DNA of 64,000 nt from Plasmodiophora brassicae (GCA_036867785.1 CP145413.1:992001-1056000), one strand, 5' to 3'. Counted from the first letter of the stretch, positions 31,423 to 44,671 are shown. Numbers and translations are program-made. Notes: a model not told the origin generated them from the letters alone.

Positions 31423-31741
31423 CGGCAAAGATACGATGAAGATTGTGTACCGCGACACGATCGGATTTCCCCCACTGATAAACGCCGGCCACAACCGGAC
31501 ATCAACCACGAGATTCTGCGTCCTAACTCCTAACCCAGAGGCGTATTCTCTCAGCGCCCATCTATGCTCTTACATCAACCACGTCCTCCCCGGCAACGTG
31601 CCTGTGTCTGAATCCCGTCTGCGGACTGAAGGGCCAAAGCATCCAACCACCTTCCTCCCGGTAACTTGGCAAGTATTCATGGCTGTTTTTACCTACAGGT
31701 TGAATTAAACTGGAGACAGTCCGCTAGTGGCTGACGTCGAC

Positions 31742-32957
31742 ATGGACGCGATCAGAAACATGTTAATGTCAGCGTACCATTTACCACCCGTGCTCCAAAT
31801 CGAAGGCTCAACGGAAAAGTGTATGTACAGAAAGTAGCGGCGCAGGCAGCGGACTCCGTGGCGGACTCCGCGGGATGTCGCTCGATCCGACAGCCGACCT
31901 AGAACAGCATCGCCCCAGGAAACGGTCACGATCATCTGGCGGGTCAGCCATTGTCCATTGGTCGCGATGTAACTGCCGACGTCTCGAATGGGTCATCTGA
32001 TATTACGCTGACGCAGTTTCCAGGGTTTCGAAGTACATTGCCTTTACTGTCCGCAACTAGCGCTGACGAATGTGATCGACGGACGAGTGATGGCCACGAT
32101 TCCGAGCAGTCGTGTGTACTTAACGCCGTTGGTACTCCATCTGGCGTTGGCGTCATCAGCTTGAAATACTGGCGGCAACGGCGTTTCCTATTCAGCAGGT
32201 CAAACCGAGGGGTTGGCTGTCTCTCAGGTATCTTTAACGTGGTACAGATTCGACGAAGGCGTACATCTGGACGCGGAATCGTTCTATTCAGTGACACCAG
32301 AAGCGATCGCAGACCATATTGCCGAACGGTGTGCTGCTGGAGTCGTCATTGATGCGTTCTGCGGCGCTGGGGGCAACGCCATAGCGGTCGGAATCGTTTC
32401 GTTAATGCCTGACTCCAGGTACTGACCAATTTCGTTTCCAGTTCGCCAAGGTCTGCAGCCTCGTCATTGCCATCGATGTACGTTCGAATTGCAGTCTGCG
32501 ACCCAATGCCTCTGACATTTCGCGCCAGATCGACCCGAACCGGATCGCCATTGCGCGACACAACGCGATGTTATATGGAGTTGCCGACCGCATCGAGTTC
32601 ATCGTTGGGGACTTCCTGCAACTATCGCGATCGTTATCCGGAGACGTTGTGTTCCTGTCGCCGCCATGGGGTGGGCCCAACTACTTGGAGGCGGAGACAT
32701 TCGACATCGCTAGGAATATGGACCCGGACGGCGTACGTGTCTTCGAGGCCGCACGGCGCTTGACGCCGAACGTTTGTTACTTCCTACCGCGCAATGTGGA
32801 CATGGCGCAGGTCGTGGCGCTGGCCGGGCCTGACGAAGTTGTCGAGATCGAAACCAACTACGTTCGCAACGCGGTCAAGTCTGTCACGGCGTACTATGCG
32901 GGACTCGCCGCGTCACCGATCTGTATCGAGACCCTGCCGCATGACGACGAGCAATAA
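31742..32957 (+). CDS. TGS1: Trimethylguanosine synthase (snRNA/snoRNA cap hypermethylase)
   Basis: Exons near 31742-31833 (or -31818), 31908-32198, 32248-32386, 32442-32477 and 32529-32957 give about 324-328 aa. The methyltransferase core matches TGS1 throughout: [38 protein letters not shown], the SAM-binding [34 protein letters not shown], and the catalytic SPPWGGP motif with the stacking Trp. It converts m7G to m2,2,7G caps on snRNAs, snoRNAs and telomerase RNA. The N-terminal extension is only about 130 residues, far shorter than in human TGS1. The first intron has two equally good donors. Confidence 0.92.
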
Positions 32958-33099
32958 CACAATACAATGTGCATTGCGCGGCCCAGCCGACCCGGAGGAC
33001 TGGATTGTTCCTGGTCCCGAACCGAAATTGCCGCTCCGATCCGTCCGCGGGCGAGTCGGGACGGCCGTGATCACTTTTTCGTTGGCGCTAGCTGTTGCC

Positions 33100-33576
33100 A
33101 TGGCCGTTCCACGCGCTCGAACGTGCTGCTGGGTGTTCTCTCTGTCGGCGGCGCTGAAGATCTTGTCGTTCGCGAGCTTTGTCTTTGGAGCCGTGTATCT
33201 GACGGTGGCTTTCGGGGCAGTGTCTCCGCGGGACCGGACGAGCCCATACCATAGGGTTGTTTACGATGACTCAAACTACAAGACAGCACAGGCCCTCGCG
33301 GGCGCTTCCTTCCTACTCGTCGGTATCGCGTTGCTCATTGCCGCCCTGACCAAAAGCCTGCTGTGGACCAAGGTGGCCCTTGCCGCCACTGTTATCGCGG
33401 TCATTAATGACCTCGCTTCCGTGTTCTTCTTCCAGTACTGGTACCGGATCATCGACCTCGCTGTCGTCGTCTACTGCAGCTACATCGTTTGGTCGTTCCA
33501 CGAGATGCTAAAAGAGGGGCACAAAGGCGTCCTTCCCAGTCCCGCAACAATCAGTCACTCGGGCTATCGGTTCTAA
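33100..33576 (+). CDS. Four-TM Cys-rich membrane protein, family copy 1
   Basis: A single exon of 158 aa with four hydrophobic segments (about residues 15-37, 63-85, 88-110, 115-135). It opens with a short basic/Cys N-terminus (RARTCCWVFSLSAALKI) and closes with a conserved cytosolic motif (YCSYIVWSFHEMLKEG) and a GYRF end. Four related genes (33100, 34282, 35979 and 45172) and one broken copy (35475) share these signatures and a TGTTG(C/T)CATGG start context. The pattern (Cys cluster, then LPTAMKI and four TMs) is reminiscent of LAPTM/DUF4728-like four-TM proteins, but no firm homology is claimed. N-terminal cysteines may be palmitoylated. Confidence 0.75.
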   Translation: MAVPRARTCCWVFSLSAALKILSFASFVFGAVYLTVAFGAVSPRDRTSPYHRVVYDDSNYKTAQALAGASFLLVGIALLIAALTKSLLWTKVALAATVIAVINDLASVFFFQYWYRIIDLAVVVYCSYIVWSFHEMLKEGHKGVLPSPATISHSGYRF

Positions 33577-34281
33577 ACCAACGAATGGACACATCGTTCG
33601 TCATATTGTCGCAATACATATGAACACCTCGTTCGCCATATATTGTCGCAGTGTCCTCCGCATTGTAGCTAATCTGCTCGAGCCAGTATCCCAATATCGT
33701 TTATCATCTCCATCCCATCCTCCATCATTGACGTCAGCCACGCCACGTCATCGCCGAGGCAGATCGCATTCTCGTTTCAGCGCTTTCTCAAACTCCCTTC
33801 GGGTGATCTTGGAGTTCCGTGATAACTGTTTGGTGTTCCAACGCTTTTTTCTCTGTTGGTTCAAGGTCGTTTGCACTATAAATGTTTGCAAAGGTTGTTG
33901 CTATCTCTTCCGCTTCGAGAGCGGCTCTTTTCGTTTTGAGCGTTCGTGATGTGCGTTTACGGATTCCGCCTGGATGGATGCGACGATGACCCGGTATGAA
34001 CGTCCCGTCAGATCGGCGTGGACGTCACCAGGGTCCAGGCAGATCTCCGCGTTCTACATGGCAGAAACGCCAAAACCGCTTGCGGCGACAGCGGCGCGCC
34101 GGTGGCGACGTGACACTGGGCTATTATTAGTGGATGTGACTGCATGTCCCGCGTTGACGGGCAACGGGATCATGGGGACGGACGGAGGGTCTATTGCGGG
34201 CACCCCTGGCTGTTCACCGTTGCGGGATTCCGGACGCCGGACGCCGGTTCTCATTCTCGTTCTCGGTGGGTTGGTGTTGCC
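33577..34281. other. Intergenic between four-TM paralogues
   Basis: About 700 bp with no supported gene. Short, unrelated frames lie on both strands. No extra paralogue fragment or RNA gene was recognised. Confidence 0.35.
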
Positions 34282-34767
34282 ATGGGAATCCAGCGCGCTC
34301 GGTCATGCTGCTGCGGGTGCTCGCTGCCAACGGCGATGAAGATCTTCGCGGCGCTCCACATCCTGGCGGGCATCTTCTTTATCTGGTGTGCTGCGATACC
34401 GCTGCCCCCGCGCATTGAGATGACGCAAGACCAACGGGACTTCTTCGACCAGCACCCGAACTACAAGACTGTGCTGTATATCGGGAGCGCTGTCAGCCTG
34501 GCCGTCGGTGCCGTGTTCCTGGCCGCCGTCTCCTCAAGGAGTTTGGGGTTCGCCGGGATTGCTGTTTTGGCGAATGCCCTCGCGATCGTTTCGACCGTAG
34601 CCAACATGGTCTATGCCTTCAACGGGGCCCAGGTCGTCGTGCTGGCAATCAACGTGTACTTCTGCTACGTCGTGTGGTCGTTCTATGAGATGCTCAAGGA
34701 AGAGCGGATGGGCACCCTGCCCACGCCTGCCGCCGTCACCTTCACAGCTGGGTACCCGCGCCAGTAA
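34282..34767 (+). CDS. Four-TM Cys-rich membrane protein, family copy 2
   Basis: A single exon of 161 aa. The N-terminus RARSCCCGCSLPTAMKIF carries four cysteines in six residues, and four TM segments follow. A loop of about 20 residues between TM1 and TM2 (EMTQDQRDFFDQHPNYKT) aligns with the equivalent loops SKEQRERLDNIPNYNT and SKEHKDFFSNNPDYKT in the other copies. The C-terminal YFCYVVWSFYEMLKEE is the family signature. The shared P-N/D-Y-[KN]-T loop and C-terminal motif are the best family diagnostics. Function unknown. Confidence 0.78.
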   Translation: MGIQRARSCCCGCSLPTAMKIFAALHILAGIFFIWCAAIPLPPRIEMTQDQRDFFDQHPNYKTVLYIGSAVSLAVGAVFLAAVSSRSLGFAGIAVLANALAIVSTVANMVYAFNGAQVVVLAINVYFCYVVWSFYEMLKEERMGTLPTPAAVTFTAGYPRQ

Positions 34768-34904
34768 GGTCTTCACCGATCAATACACCATCCTCGTCGC
34801 CAGGCGAGGCCATTTGCCGTTCAGAAAACGTACCCAGTACCGCTAGACTATGATGCGCCAGCTACGGGCGATTTCGTCGTTACCGCCATGGTCGGTAGAA
34901 CAGG

Positions 34905-35423
34905 ATGGCCATCCAAGTCAAGAAGGCTGCAGCGGATGTTACGACGAAGGCACTAAGCAAGGCGGCGTGCGAGAAGCCTCTCAAGTCGATCGGCCAGCTG
35001 CGAGAAGTTGAGGAAGAGTGCCAGACACCGGTGTCTGCTGGCAAACTCTCTCAGCCGTCGGACGGTACTTCCGTGTCAGCGAACGCTCTTTGGAACGATG
35101 CATCGTTCTATATTTGGTGCGGGTATGCTGCTGATGCACCGTTCACCACAGCGCTTGCCCGGTCGAACTCGGTGGTCAACGCATCCCAATCCGTTCCGGC
35201 ATGGAACGCAACAATCGCAATGACTTTGCCGGCAAGGGAGTACTGGCGTCCGACCCATGAATGCATTGTGCGACATGCAACAGGCACCGCAGACCGATCA
35301 CACTGCCCGCAGTCACCGCCCAATACGATGGTAAATTCCCATAACAATGGCGTAAGGAACCCCCTTCTGGCACACACTATTGCGGATTGTGAGTGTCAAG
35401 ATGATACTGCCGTCTGGCGCTGA
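34905..35423 (+). CDS. Orphan ORF in the four-TM cluster, doubtful
   Basis: An ATG-started frame of 172 codons. It begins MAIQ like the family members but then encodes a charged, non-membrane stretch (VKKAAADVTTKALSKAACEK) and a Cys/His-scattered C-terminus with no domain. It could be a spliced gene with missed introns, a decayed paralogue or chance. It is listed because it fills most of the 34.8-35.4 kb gap. Confidence 0.25.
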   Translation: MAIQVKKAAADVTTKALSKAACEKPLKSIGQLREVEEECQTPVSAGKLSQPSDGTSVSANALWNDASFYIWCGYAADAPFTTALARSNSVVNASQSVPAWNATIAMTLPAREYWRPTHECIVRHATGTADRSHCPQSPPNTMVNSHNNGVRNPLLAHTIADCECQDDTAVWR

Positions 35424-35474
35424 GTCGGCCTGCCGCCTCACGAAGGCCTTACCGTTTCCGGCGGTGCTGCTGTC

Positions 35475-35773
35475 ATGGCCATTCAGCGTGTGCACGCCTA
35501 CAGCTGCGAGTACTCGCTGCCGACGGTGGTGAAAGTCATTGCTGGCGTTAATGTCGCATCGGCGATCCAATCGTGCGTGCCCTCACACAGATGCACGAAC
35601 TTGACCAAAACATGATGAAGAGACCAACTGGAGTGGTTGAAAGGACTCCCGAAGAGTATGGTGACATGGTGCATCAGTGCTTCCTTCTACCTGACCGTCA
35701 GCATGACCGCCGTATTGGAAACAGCCGACTCCTCGCAAAGCTCGCCTTGTTGCTGCCCCCTGTTTTAGTTTGA
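35475..35773 (+). pseudogene. Decayed fifth four-TM paralogue
   Basis: It begins with the family start context (GCTGTCATGGCCATTCAGCG) and codons MAIQRVHAYSCEYSLPTVVK, matching copy 3 (MAIQRSNTCCCGCSLPTAM) but with three of its cysteines lost. After about 30 codons the frame hits unrelated sequence and a stop. Near 35715-35760 another frame resumes weak family likeness (NSRLLAKLALLL beside copy 3 NKSMVFAKIAIAA). The TM1-TM2 region is missing or scrambled, so a degraded gene is the simplest reading. Confidence 0.55.
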
Positions 35774-35978
35774 TAACGCAATTGAGACCTTCGGCTGTCA
35801 ATACTGCTGTTAGTTCGAGACGCCCGCATTCTGCTCCAGCTCTGCTGTGTGCCGGTTTTAGAAACGGCGACAAGGGAGCATGGGCCCGTCAGTTGGGCCT
35901 CGCTATTTCTGGGCTGAGGCCGACTGTGGCACGATTGCCTCATGAGGGCATTTCTCATCAACGTGCGCGGCTGTTGTC

Positions 35979-36455
35979 ATGGCGATTCAGCGATCTAACA
36001 CATGCTGCTGCGGGTGCTCGCTGCCAACTGCGATGGTGATCTTTGGGGTCGTCACCATCCTTGTCGGCCTATTGGAGGTGTTTCTTGTTGCGTCGCCGCA
36101 TCTGCTGCCGGCCGATCGCCTGTCGAAAGAGCAGCGGGAGCGGTTGGACAACATTCCGAACTACAACACAGCGCTGCTAATCAGGGCAGCTATCCACCTG
36201 GCTGTCGGTATCGTGTACCTGGTCGCTGTACTCAACAAGTCTATGGTCTTTGCCAAGATAGCTATTGCCGCCGACGTCATCTCGATTGTGTTTGAGTTGG
36301 CCACCAAGTACATGTGGATGCACCTGTACGTCAACATCCTCACCATGGCCATCAAGGTCTACTTCTGCTACATCGTATGGTCGTACCACGAGATGCTGAA
36401 GGAGCAGCAGCAGTGTTCCCTGCCAGCGCCTTCCGCCCCAGGTTACCGCTACTGA
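35979..36455 (+). CDS. Four-TM Cys-rich membrane protein, family copy 3
   Basis: A single exon of 158 aa. The N-terminus is MAIQRSNTCCCGCSLPTAMV, followed by TM1 (about 20-42), the SKEQRERLDNIPNYNT loop, TM2 (AIHLAVGIVYLVAVL), TM3 (AKIAIAADVISIVFEL), TM4 (NILTMAIKVYFCYIVW) and the SYHEMLKEQ tail with a GYRY end. At the nucleotide level the first 60 coding bases are close to copy 2 (TGCTGCTGCGGGTGCTCGCTGCC is nearly shared), indicating recent duplication or gene conversion. The four TMs, short loops and small size suggest a scaffold or adaptor of an endomembrane compartment. Confidence 0.78.
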   Translation: MAIQRSNTCCCGCSLPTAMVIFGVVTILVGLLEVFLVASPHLLPADRLSKEQRERLDNIPNYNTALLIRAAIHLAVGIVYLVAVLNKSMVFAKIAIAADVISIVFELATKYMWMHLYVNILTMAIKVYFCYIVWSYHEMLKEQQQCSLPAPSAPGYRY

Positions 36456-36679
36456 GACCTGCACCGAGCAATACAACATCTGTGTGTTCCTACTGTACGG
36501 CAGCACTGCTGTTTATCCTTGCCCTGACAGCCTGAGGTGGCGGCGAGTCGTACAACTGCCGGGAGCCCGGGACAGAGCGGTTTTGAACGTTTGGTTCGTG
36601 TGCTGTGCTTCACAGGGCCGCATTCAACGTTCCCCAAGGCAAGCAGCGCGGTTCGGGTAGTTGGCACAGTCATCGAGAC

Positions 36680-37833
36680 ATGCTGTCCAGGGCGGGGGTT
36701 CGCGTTGCGTCCAGGCGGGCGCGCTTCAGCAAGTTGATCGGCGCGCAGTTCGATGAATCGGGCGGGTTCAGCAAGGAGGTCAGGCGGCAACGGCCCGAAT
36801 CCGGACGTCGACGGCGTACTGAACGTCTGTCAGTTCGGCGGGTTCAACGAGATCTTCGAAGGCAACCGACGCTGGATCGAAAGTCGCGACCCCTCGTTCT
36901 TCGCCATGCATGCAGAGAGCCAGGCCCCTCGGTACCTGTGGATCGGGTGCTCTGACAGCCGAGGTGACGAAGGGGTATCGTGTGCCCAGCGACCTTCTGA
37001 TATGCTCCGCCCACAGTTTCAGCTCAGAACATCACTGGCCTCACCACTGGGCAGGTGTTCGTCCACCGCAACATCGCCAACACGGTCATCGTCACCGATA
37101 CCAGCATGCTCTCCGGTAATGCAGTGTAGGAGGGGGGTCGCCTTGCGACCTTGGCTGATGCCCTGTTTCGTCACAGTGCTGGAGTACGCCGTATGCGCTC
37201 TCAAGGTCCCCCACATCATCGGTGAGTCCAGCGGTCCTGTCTACGCCTGCGCGTCTTCTGATCACAATGATCGGCGTCAGTTTGCGGTCACTATGGCTGC
37301 GGAGGCGTGCAGGCCGCTTTGGAGAAGGCAGGCGCTGACCCGGCGTCGAACTGGCTGCTCGTCGCTGACCGAATCCCATTGGCAGCATGACGAGGGGACC
37401 CTAAGCAACTGGCTGTGCAATATTCGAGATGTGCATCGCGTCCATCGCAAGGAGATCGAGGCGATCGGCGATGATCGAGGTAACGCTTGCTGGACTCGAT
37501 GGGAGCAGCAGGCTCACAGAGGGATCGTCCAGAATTGCAGGTGCGACGCCTGGTCGAACTCAACGTCAAAGAGCAATGCATCAACCTGTAGGCCACCTGT
37601 CCGCTGAGCGCCGACCTCGAAACGGTTCAGGAACGGATGCCTACCCATGTAGGTTGAAAACGGCGACCGTCCAGCGAAGCCTGCGGGAGACGGGCATGCC
37701 GCACGTGCACGGCATGGTGTACGACATCCAGGACGGCGTCCTCAAGGAATTGCAGATCGATTTCCGGTCGATCATGGGGAACCTCGCCGACGTCTACTCC
37801 CTCTATGCGCACATGCACGAGACCAACGAATGA
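36680..37833 (+). CDS. Beta-class carbonic anhydrase with probable mitochondrial presequence
   Basis: Eight exons (36680-36778, 36834-36963, 37017-37115, 37177-37221, 37281-37344, 37406-37479, 37533-37587, 37653-37833) give 248 aa. The Zn ligands are present: Cys in IGCSDSR, and His and Cys in VCGHYGCGG. The catalytic Asp/Arg dyad is in the same CSDSR motif, and FVHRNIANTV, RLVELNVKEQ and VHGMVYDI follow in the usual order. It hydrates CO2 to bicarbonate. The N-terminus MLSRAGVRVASRRARF is Arg/Ser/Ala-rich without acids for about 24 residues, like a mitochondrial targeting peptide. The usual SRVPA reads SRVSA after splicing, which depends on the 37016 acceptor. Confidence 0.92.
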
Positions 37834-37929
37834 CGGGACATGTTCCCTGTACGCCAGTGTTTCCCCTATTGAATGTAAATCGGGCACTCATCCCATTGCG
37901 ACGCGTGTCTGTGTGTTCGAAAGGGAGAT

Positions 37930-40708
<2,779 letters not shown>

Positions 40709-41254
40709 GGTCGTTTGGGCGGGCAGGTCCTGCCTGTCCGCCACGGCGTCCGCAGCTGCAACGCACACACTGCTGGCGGAGTGTATTTTTAGTCGGCGGG
40801 GCGCCCTCCCTGACCTGTTTGGACTTTGGCCACTGAGTCCCTGGTTGGCGGCTGGCCTGCCTGAGAGAACGACCCACGCCTGTGCCGGTTCCATCTCTGC
40901 ACCGGCTCCAGCACTGCTGCGTGCAATGAAGAGCGGGCTGTGGGGTGCTCCTGGTTCGGCTGCCCCTGTTGCATTCAGTGCAACCCCCCGGGGCACCTTT
41001 GTCGCCTCGATGAAGTCGGACTCGGAGGCGGCGATTCTAAATTGGGGACGGGCCGGTCCCGTAATGGTGGTGGTACGCGATGGATGCCAGCCGCAGGCTT
41101 CATAGTACAATCATCTTGCCATATCTATAATGACAGCTTCAGCAGCAGAGCCCAAGCGGTAGGCCTGCACAGGCATTGATGCTGCATGTTCGCGGCTGAC
41201 GACGGTCGCTGGACAGGTTGAACCCGGCATCGTTTCCGCAACTGAATGCCATGC

Positions 41255-41724
41255 TCAAGGCAGGACCGCGACCCGTTCCGCGTCGACATACACTGCATGA
41301 ACGTGCTCCGGCATTGCCAGTAGACGCGATGCTGGCCCGCCCCGCGATCTCCAGCCAAAGGAGACGCGCGCCGACAGTCGAACATCTAGCCGCCAGGCAC
41401 GCTGCTGCAAGGGCGGGCCATGAACCGCACCTTCCGACCATAGTCGACGATGACAAACCTGATCGTTCCAGCGCGGGGAAGGCGCCGCCAACGTCAGCCC
41501 CAGCCTCGCCAGCAGAACGCGATGCAATTGAACAAGACATTGGAGTCGCGGGCGACCGTGATGACGGCCATGTTAGTGCAAAGGTATCGTCGACGTCGAC
41601 AATTGGTCGCGACGCGACTGCTGAAGGACGAGGCGAAGTCGCGTGCAATCGTGCTGAAATCGTGCCGGTATTGCCGATCGTCGCCCTTGTTCGCCAGTTG
41701 CTGGACGTGTTCCGGCAGTACTTT
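41255..41724 (-). CDS. Possible COMM-domain protein (exon structure incomplete)
   Basis: On the minus strand, after a CCATAG acceptor at 41725, a clearly coding block reads KVLPEHVQQLANKGDDRQY then RHDFSTIARDFASSFSSRV, like the helical N-terminal half of COMMD proteins. Further on LLARLGLTLAAPSPRW, a likely 55-bp intron and AWRLDVRLSAR...PEHVHAVYVDAERVAVLP to the stop at 41255 resemble a COMM domain (W-x-L-D-V-x-L-S). The join between the two parts (about 41460-41600) and the first exon (upstream, perhaps 41770-41880) are unresolved. COMMD proteins form the Commander endosomal recycling complex. The opposite strand also has long Ala/Arg-rich frames, judged to be shadows. Confidence 0.35.
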
Positions 41725-42101
41725 CTATGGCACTGAATTGGGCATGTGTCGAGCGCATGCCCAACGTAATACATTGCCAACGGCAGACGGGAGCTCGGAA
41801 CAGGATCGCGTCAGGCGACGGTCGCTCCGTTCCTGGGCAGGACTGCAGCTATGTGCATAGCCCTCCTGCAGGGTGCACACTGACAATCACCTGATACGCC
41901 AGACGTGACTGCGCAGGCGACGATCAAGACCGTCGCGTAAAAGGCTGACAAATGCTGGTCCCTGCGTAGCGATGGCGCCGGGAGCCAGCGGCCGACAAGC
42001 CGGATGCGCTGTCATGTGGGCGACACGTACGACGGACGCGGTCCGGACGACGACAACGACGAAGGTGGCCGCGGCGGCGTTTTGTGTCGGTCTGTCGAGT
42101 G

Positions 42102-43851
42102 ATGCCGACGGCGACCATCGTCGGCCTGTTCCTCGCCTGCCCGCGTCTGTCGCGCAGCGAGGACGACGAGGTCGCCAAGATCGTCGCGTTCCACCCGGCG
42201 GCGACGCCGGCCGCCGAGCAGTGCCGGCTGCAGGGGCTCGTCGAGGCCACGCAGCACTTCGCCAGGTTCGTTCGTCGGGCGAAGAAGGGGGCGGCGTCGG
42301 CGCCGGTCTGATTGCGGAACCAGGGAGTTTCACGCGCACGTCCCGTGCGATTCGATCGAGTATCGCGATCACAAGTTCGCGGTAGTCGACGCGGCCGATG
42401 GCCTGCACCTGGCGCTGGTCGTCCAGCATGGGCACGATTGCCTCGCCGACATGCACGTCGTGCTGAGGCATTGCCTCGGCCTCATGCAGGTTGCAACAGG
42501 AAACTCGCTCCCATCATCGCCACGATCTCACGTACGGTGTGGGGTGCCCAGATGCTGCATGGGCCCATCAACCAAGCGCTCGATGACGAATGTGGAGTCG
42601 ATGACCTCAGGCGGGGTGCACAGCGGTTTCTCGACTGTTACGGCGCCTGCATCGACTTCGGTTCACCGGCCATCAACGTTAGCGGAGAAGGTATTGGCCG
42701 GTCCGGCCATGCCCACTGGTCACGTGACGTCCCTGTGATCGTTGGCCGCCATTGTAGGGCTGTCGTACATGTCTGTGGATCGCCTGATCTACTGCGCCCT
42801 ACAGTGCATGATCAATCGCGTCGAGTGCGGTGACGATAATAAGTGTACGTATGGGGAACCTGCGATGCGTTGTCAGTCCCCGCGTCGCATGCTGACCGCC
42901 CGTAACACAGCTGGCGAGTTCCTGTGCGTGTTGTACGCAGGACGATTGCTCTGGAGTGCCCTGCCTGATCCGACTTGCAACCTTCTACTGTGCGGTCTGG
43001 AGCAGAAGCAGTACTCTGCCATTCGTGACGAGTACTGCAAGGCTCTGCCATCGGGGTCGTACGTTGTATGCTAGTGCCGGCATGCGACGTTTAACAGCCC
43101 ACGACAGGTCCGACTCGAAGAAACAGTTCTGGGTCTTCTCGGCGGCACTGCCTTCCTCAGATGGATCTGAGCGATACCAACGTCGCCAAGTCGTTGTCGT
43201 ACGGGTTGGTGTCGTTCGGCAAACAGATCTGCTTCTCCGTTATATTGTCTTATAACTAGTACGCGTCGTGCAGCATAATCAGCTCTGTATATATTTTCGC
43301 GCCGATAGCCACGACGTCGAAGTGGCGCGTCGTGTCCTGACCGACCTTGACCTGCTGCCGCTGTGTTCACAGTTGATGAATTATGCTAAGCGCCGGTACC
43401 TCCACTCGCGTCAACCGTGTCAGGCTGTTCCTGACCGCAGCGGCATGTTGCAGGTCGGTTTCAGAAGCGGTTCGATTCATATACTATAATGGCGTCAACC
43501 TGGCGATTAAGAGCAGCGTCCACGCGGGCACGCTGGACCCTAAATGGTCTCCGCAGTGCTTCGTTGTCATACGAGCCATGCAACGTGCGTTCAGCAGTCG
43601 AAACGCTCCGGTCGAGATCACCCTGCAGAGTCAGTGCTCCCGCTGGGTCATCGGGAAACGCTTCCCCGTCACCGACCGCACCTATTTCATCATCGTCAAC
43701 GACCCCACCAACGACATCGACCAAATCGAACGTCAGTACTCCAGGTCCGCATGTCGCACGCCGGCCCACCCCCTCTCACACGTTGTGTGCACCATCAGGC
43801 GAAGTCAACAAACTGGAGCACACGACGCTCTCCAGCATATGTCTAATATGA
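42102..43851 (+). CDS. CCZ1: CCZ1-like subunit of the Rab7 exchange factor Mon1-Ccz1
   Basis: Nine exons (42102-42265, 42324-42489, 42552-42690, 42758-42844, 42911-43062, 43098-43238, 43283-43395, 43454-43731, 43799-43851) sum to 1293 nt, 430 aa. The first longin-type domain begins GLFLACPRLSRSEDDEVAKI...TPAAEQCRLQGLVEA. The middle has GLSYMSVDRLIYCALQCMIN then EFLCVLYAGRLLWSAL, equal to the CCZ1 pattern FLYND-LIWSGL. The C-terminal domain has RWVIGKRFPVTDRTYFIIV and ends EVNKLEHTTLSSICLI. Ccz1 with Mon1 activates Rab7 in endosome maturation. One intron (43063-43097) is only 35 bp. The middle exon 43098-43238 is the least conserved. Confidence 0.78.
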
Positions 43852-44032
43852 ACAATGTACATAGCCGGTATATATGCGATTGACGGCAGGTGTGATGTGT
43901 GGCACGGTAATTGCATGTGAGCAAGGTACCCACCGGCCGAAGTACCTATTATAGTGCGACTGCGAGCCAGTGCGGAGTTGGGAACGCGCGGTGGGGCCAT
44001 ACTGCCAAATTGGGGCGTCTCGCGTTGTGACC

Positions 44033-44610
44033 ATGGGCGACGTCACCGCCGACGAGTTCGACAACAGGAACGTGGCGTTCCTGAACGGCAAAGGCTTCTG
44101 GGTCTTCTACATCGCGACGATCCTCGTGTTCCGGTACCTGCTGTTCGCCATCCCGATCCTGCATTGGCGGCACTGCGCGTGGACCGTCGTCCATCAGATC
44201 CATACCGCGGTGCGTTTGGAGTGAAACCCATTATGCAGCCGGTTCGTGTGGATGATGCGTGCACAGGTGACGTTCCTGTTGTTCCACTGGAACAAGGGGT
44301 CGCCTGTGGCGGAAGACCAGGGCGTGTACGACGAGGAGACGTTCTGGGAGCAGATCGATCGGGGTACGCAGTACACGACGAACAGGAAATTCTTGACCAT
44401 CCTGCCCGTCATCGTGTACGTACCCTCGTGCGTTACGAACCGTGCTTGGTCCTTATTCGTCCATGTCGTTGCAGATTTCTGCTCGCATCGTACGAGAGCG
44501 GGTGGAATGTCGACCTGGTCGTGGCCAACACGATCTCGCTGGCCATCATCCTGATCGCCAAGAGCCCGTACATGCACCGCGTTCGAATACTGGGAATCAA
44601 CAAAGACTAG
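44033..44610 (+). CDS. ORMDL: ORM1-like (ORMDL) ER protein, regulator of serine palmitoyltransferase
   Basis: Exons 44033-44209, 44267-44415 and 44475-44610 give 153 aa, exactly the usual ORMDL length. Family signatures appear in order: NRNVAFLNGKGFWVFYI, a first hydrophobic pair, HCAWTVVHQIHTA, LFHWNKGSPVAEDQG, FWEQIDRGTQYTTNRKFLTI, PYMHRVRILGINKD at the C-terminus. ORMDL proteins bind serine palmitoyltransferase and hold back sphingolipid synthesis when ceramide is plentiful. The third exon join (donor GTACGT at 44416) is needed to give VIVFLLASYESGW. A sphingolipid desaturase gene of the same pathway lies 16 kb away. Confidence 0.95.
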
Positions 44611-44671
44611 AGGGGCAGTCACTGTTCTTTGTGAGGTACGAACGTGAACGATGTATAGAATACGTAAGGTG

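Noticed and set aside
41887-42471. Minus-strand frame of 194 codons with a CBS-like look (VGEAIVPMLDDQRQVQAIGR)
   Set aside because: The plus strand here gives nine spliced exons of a CCZ1-like protein; the minus frame is Arg/Ala/Pro-rich beyond the first 50 residues.
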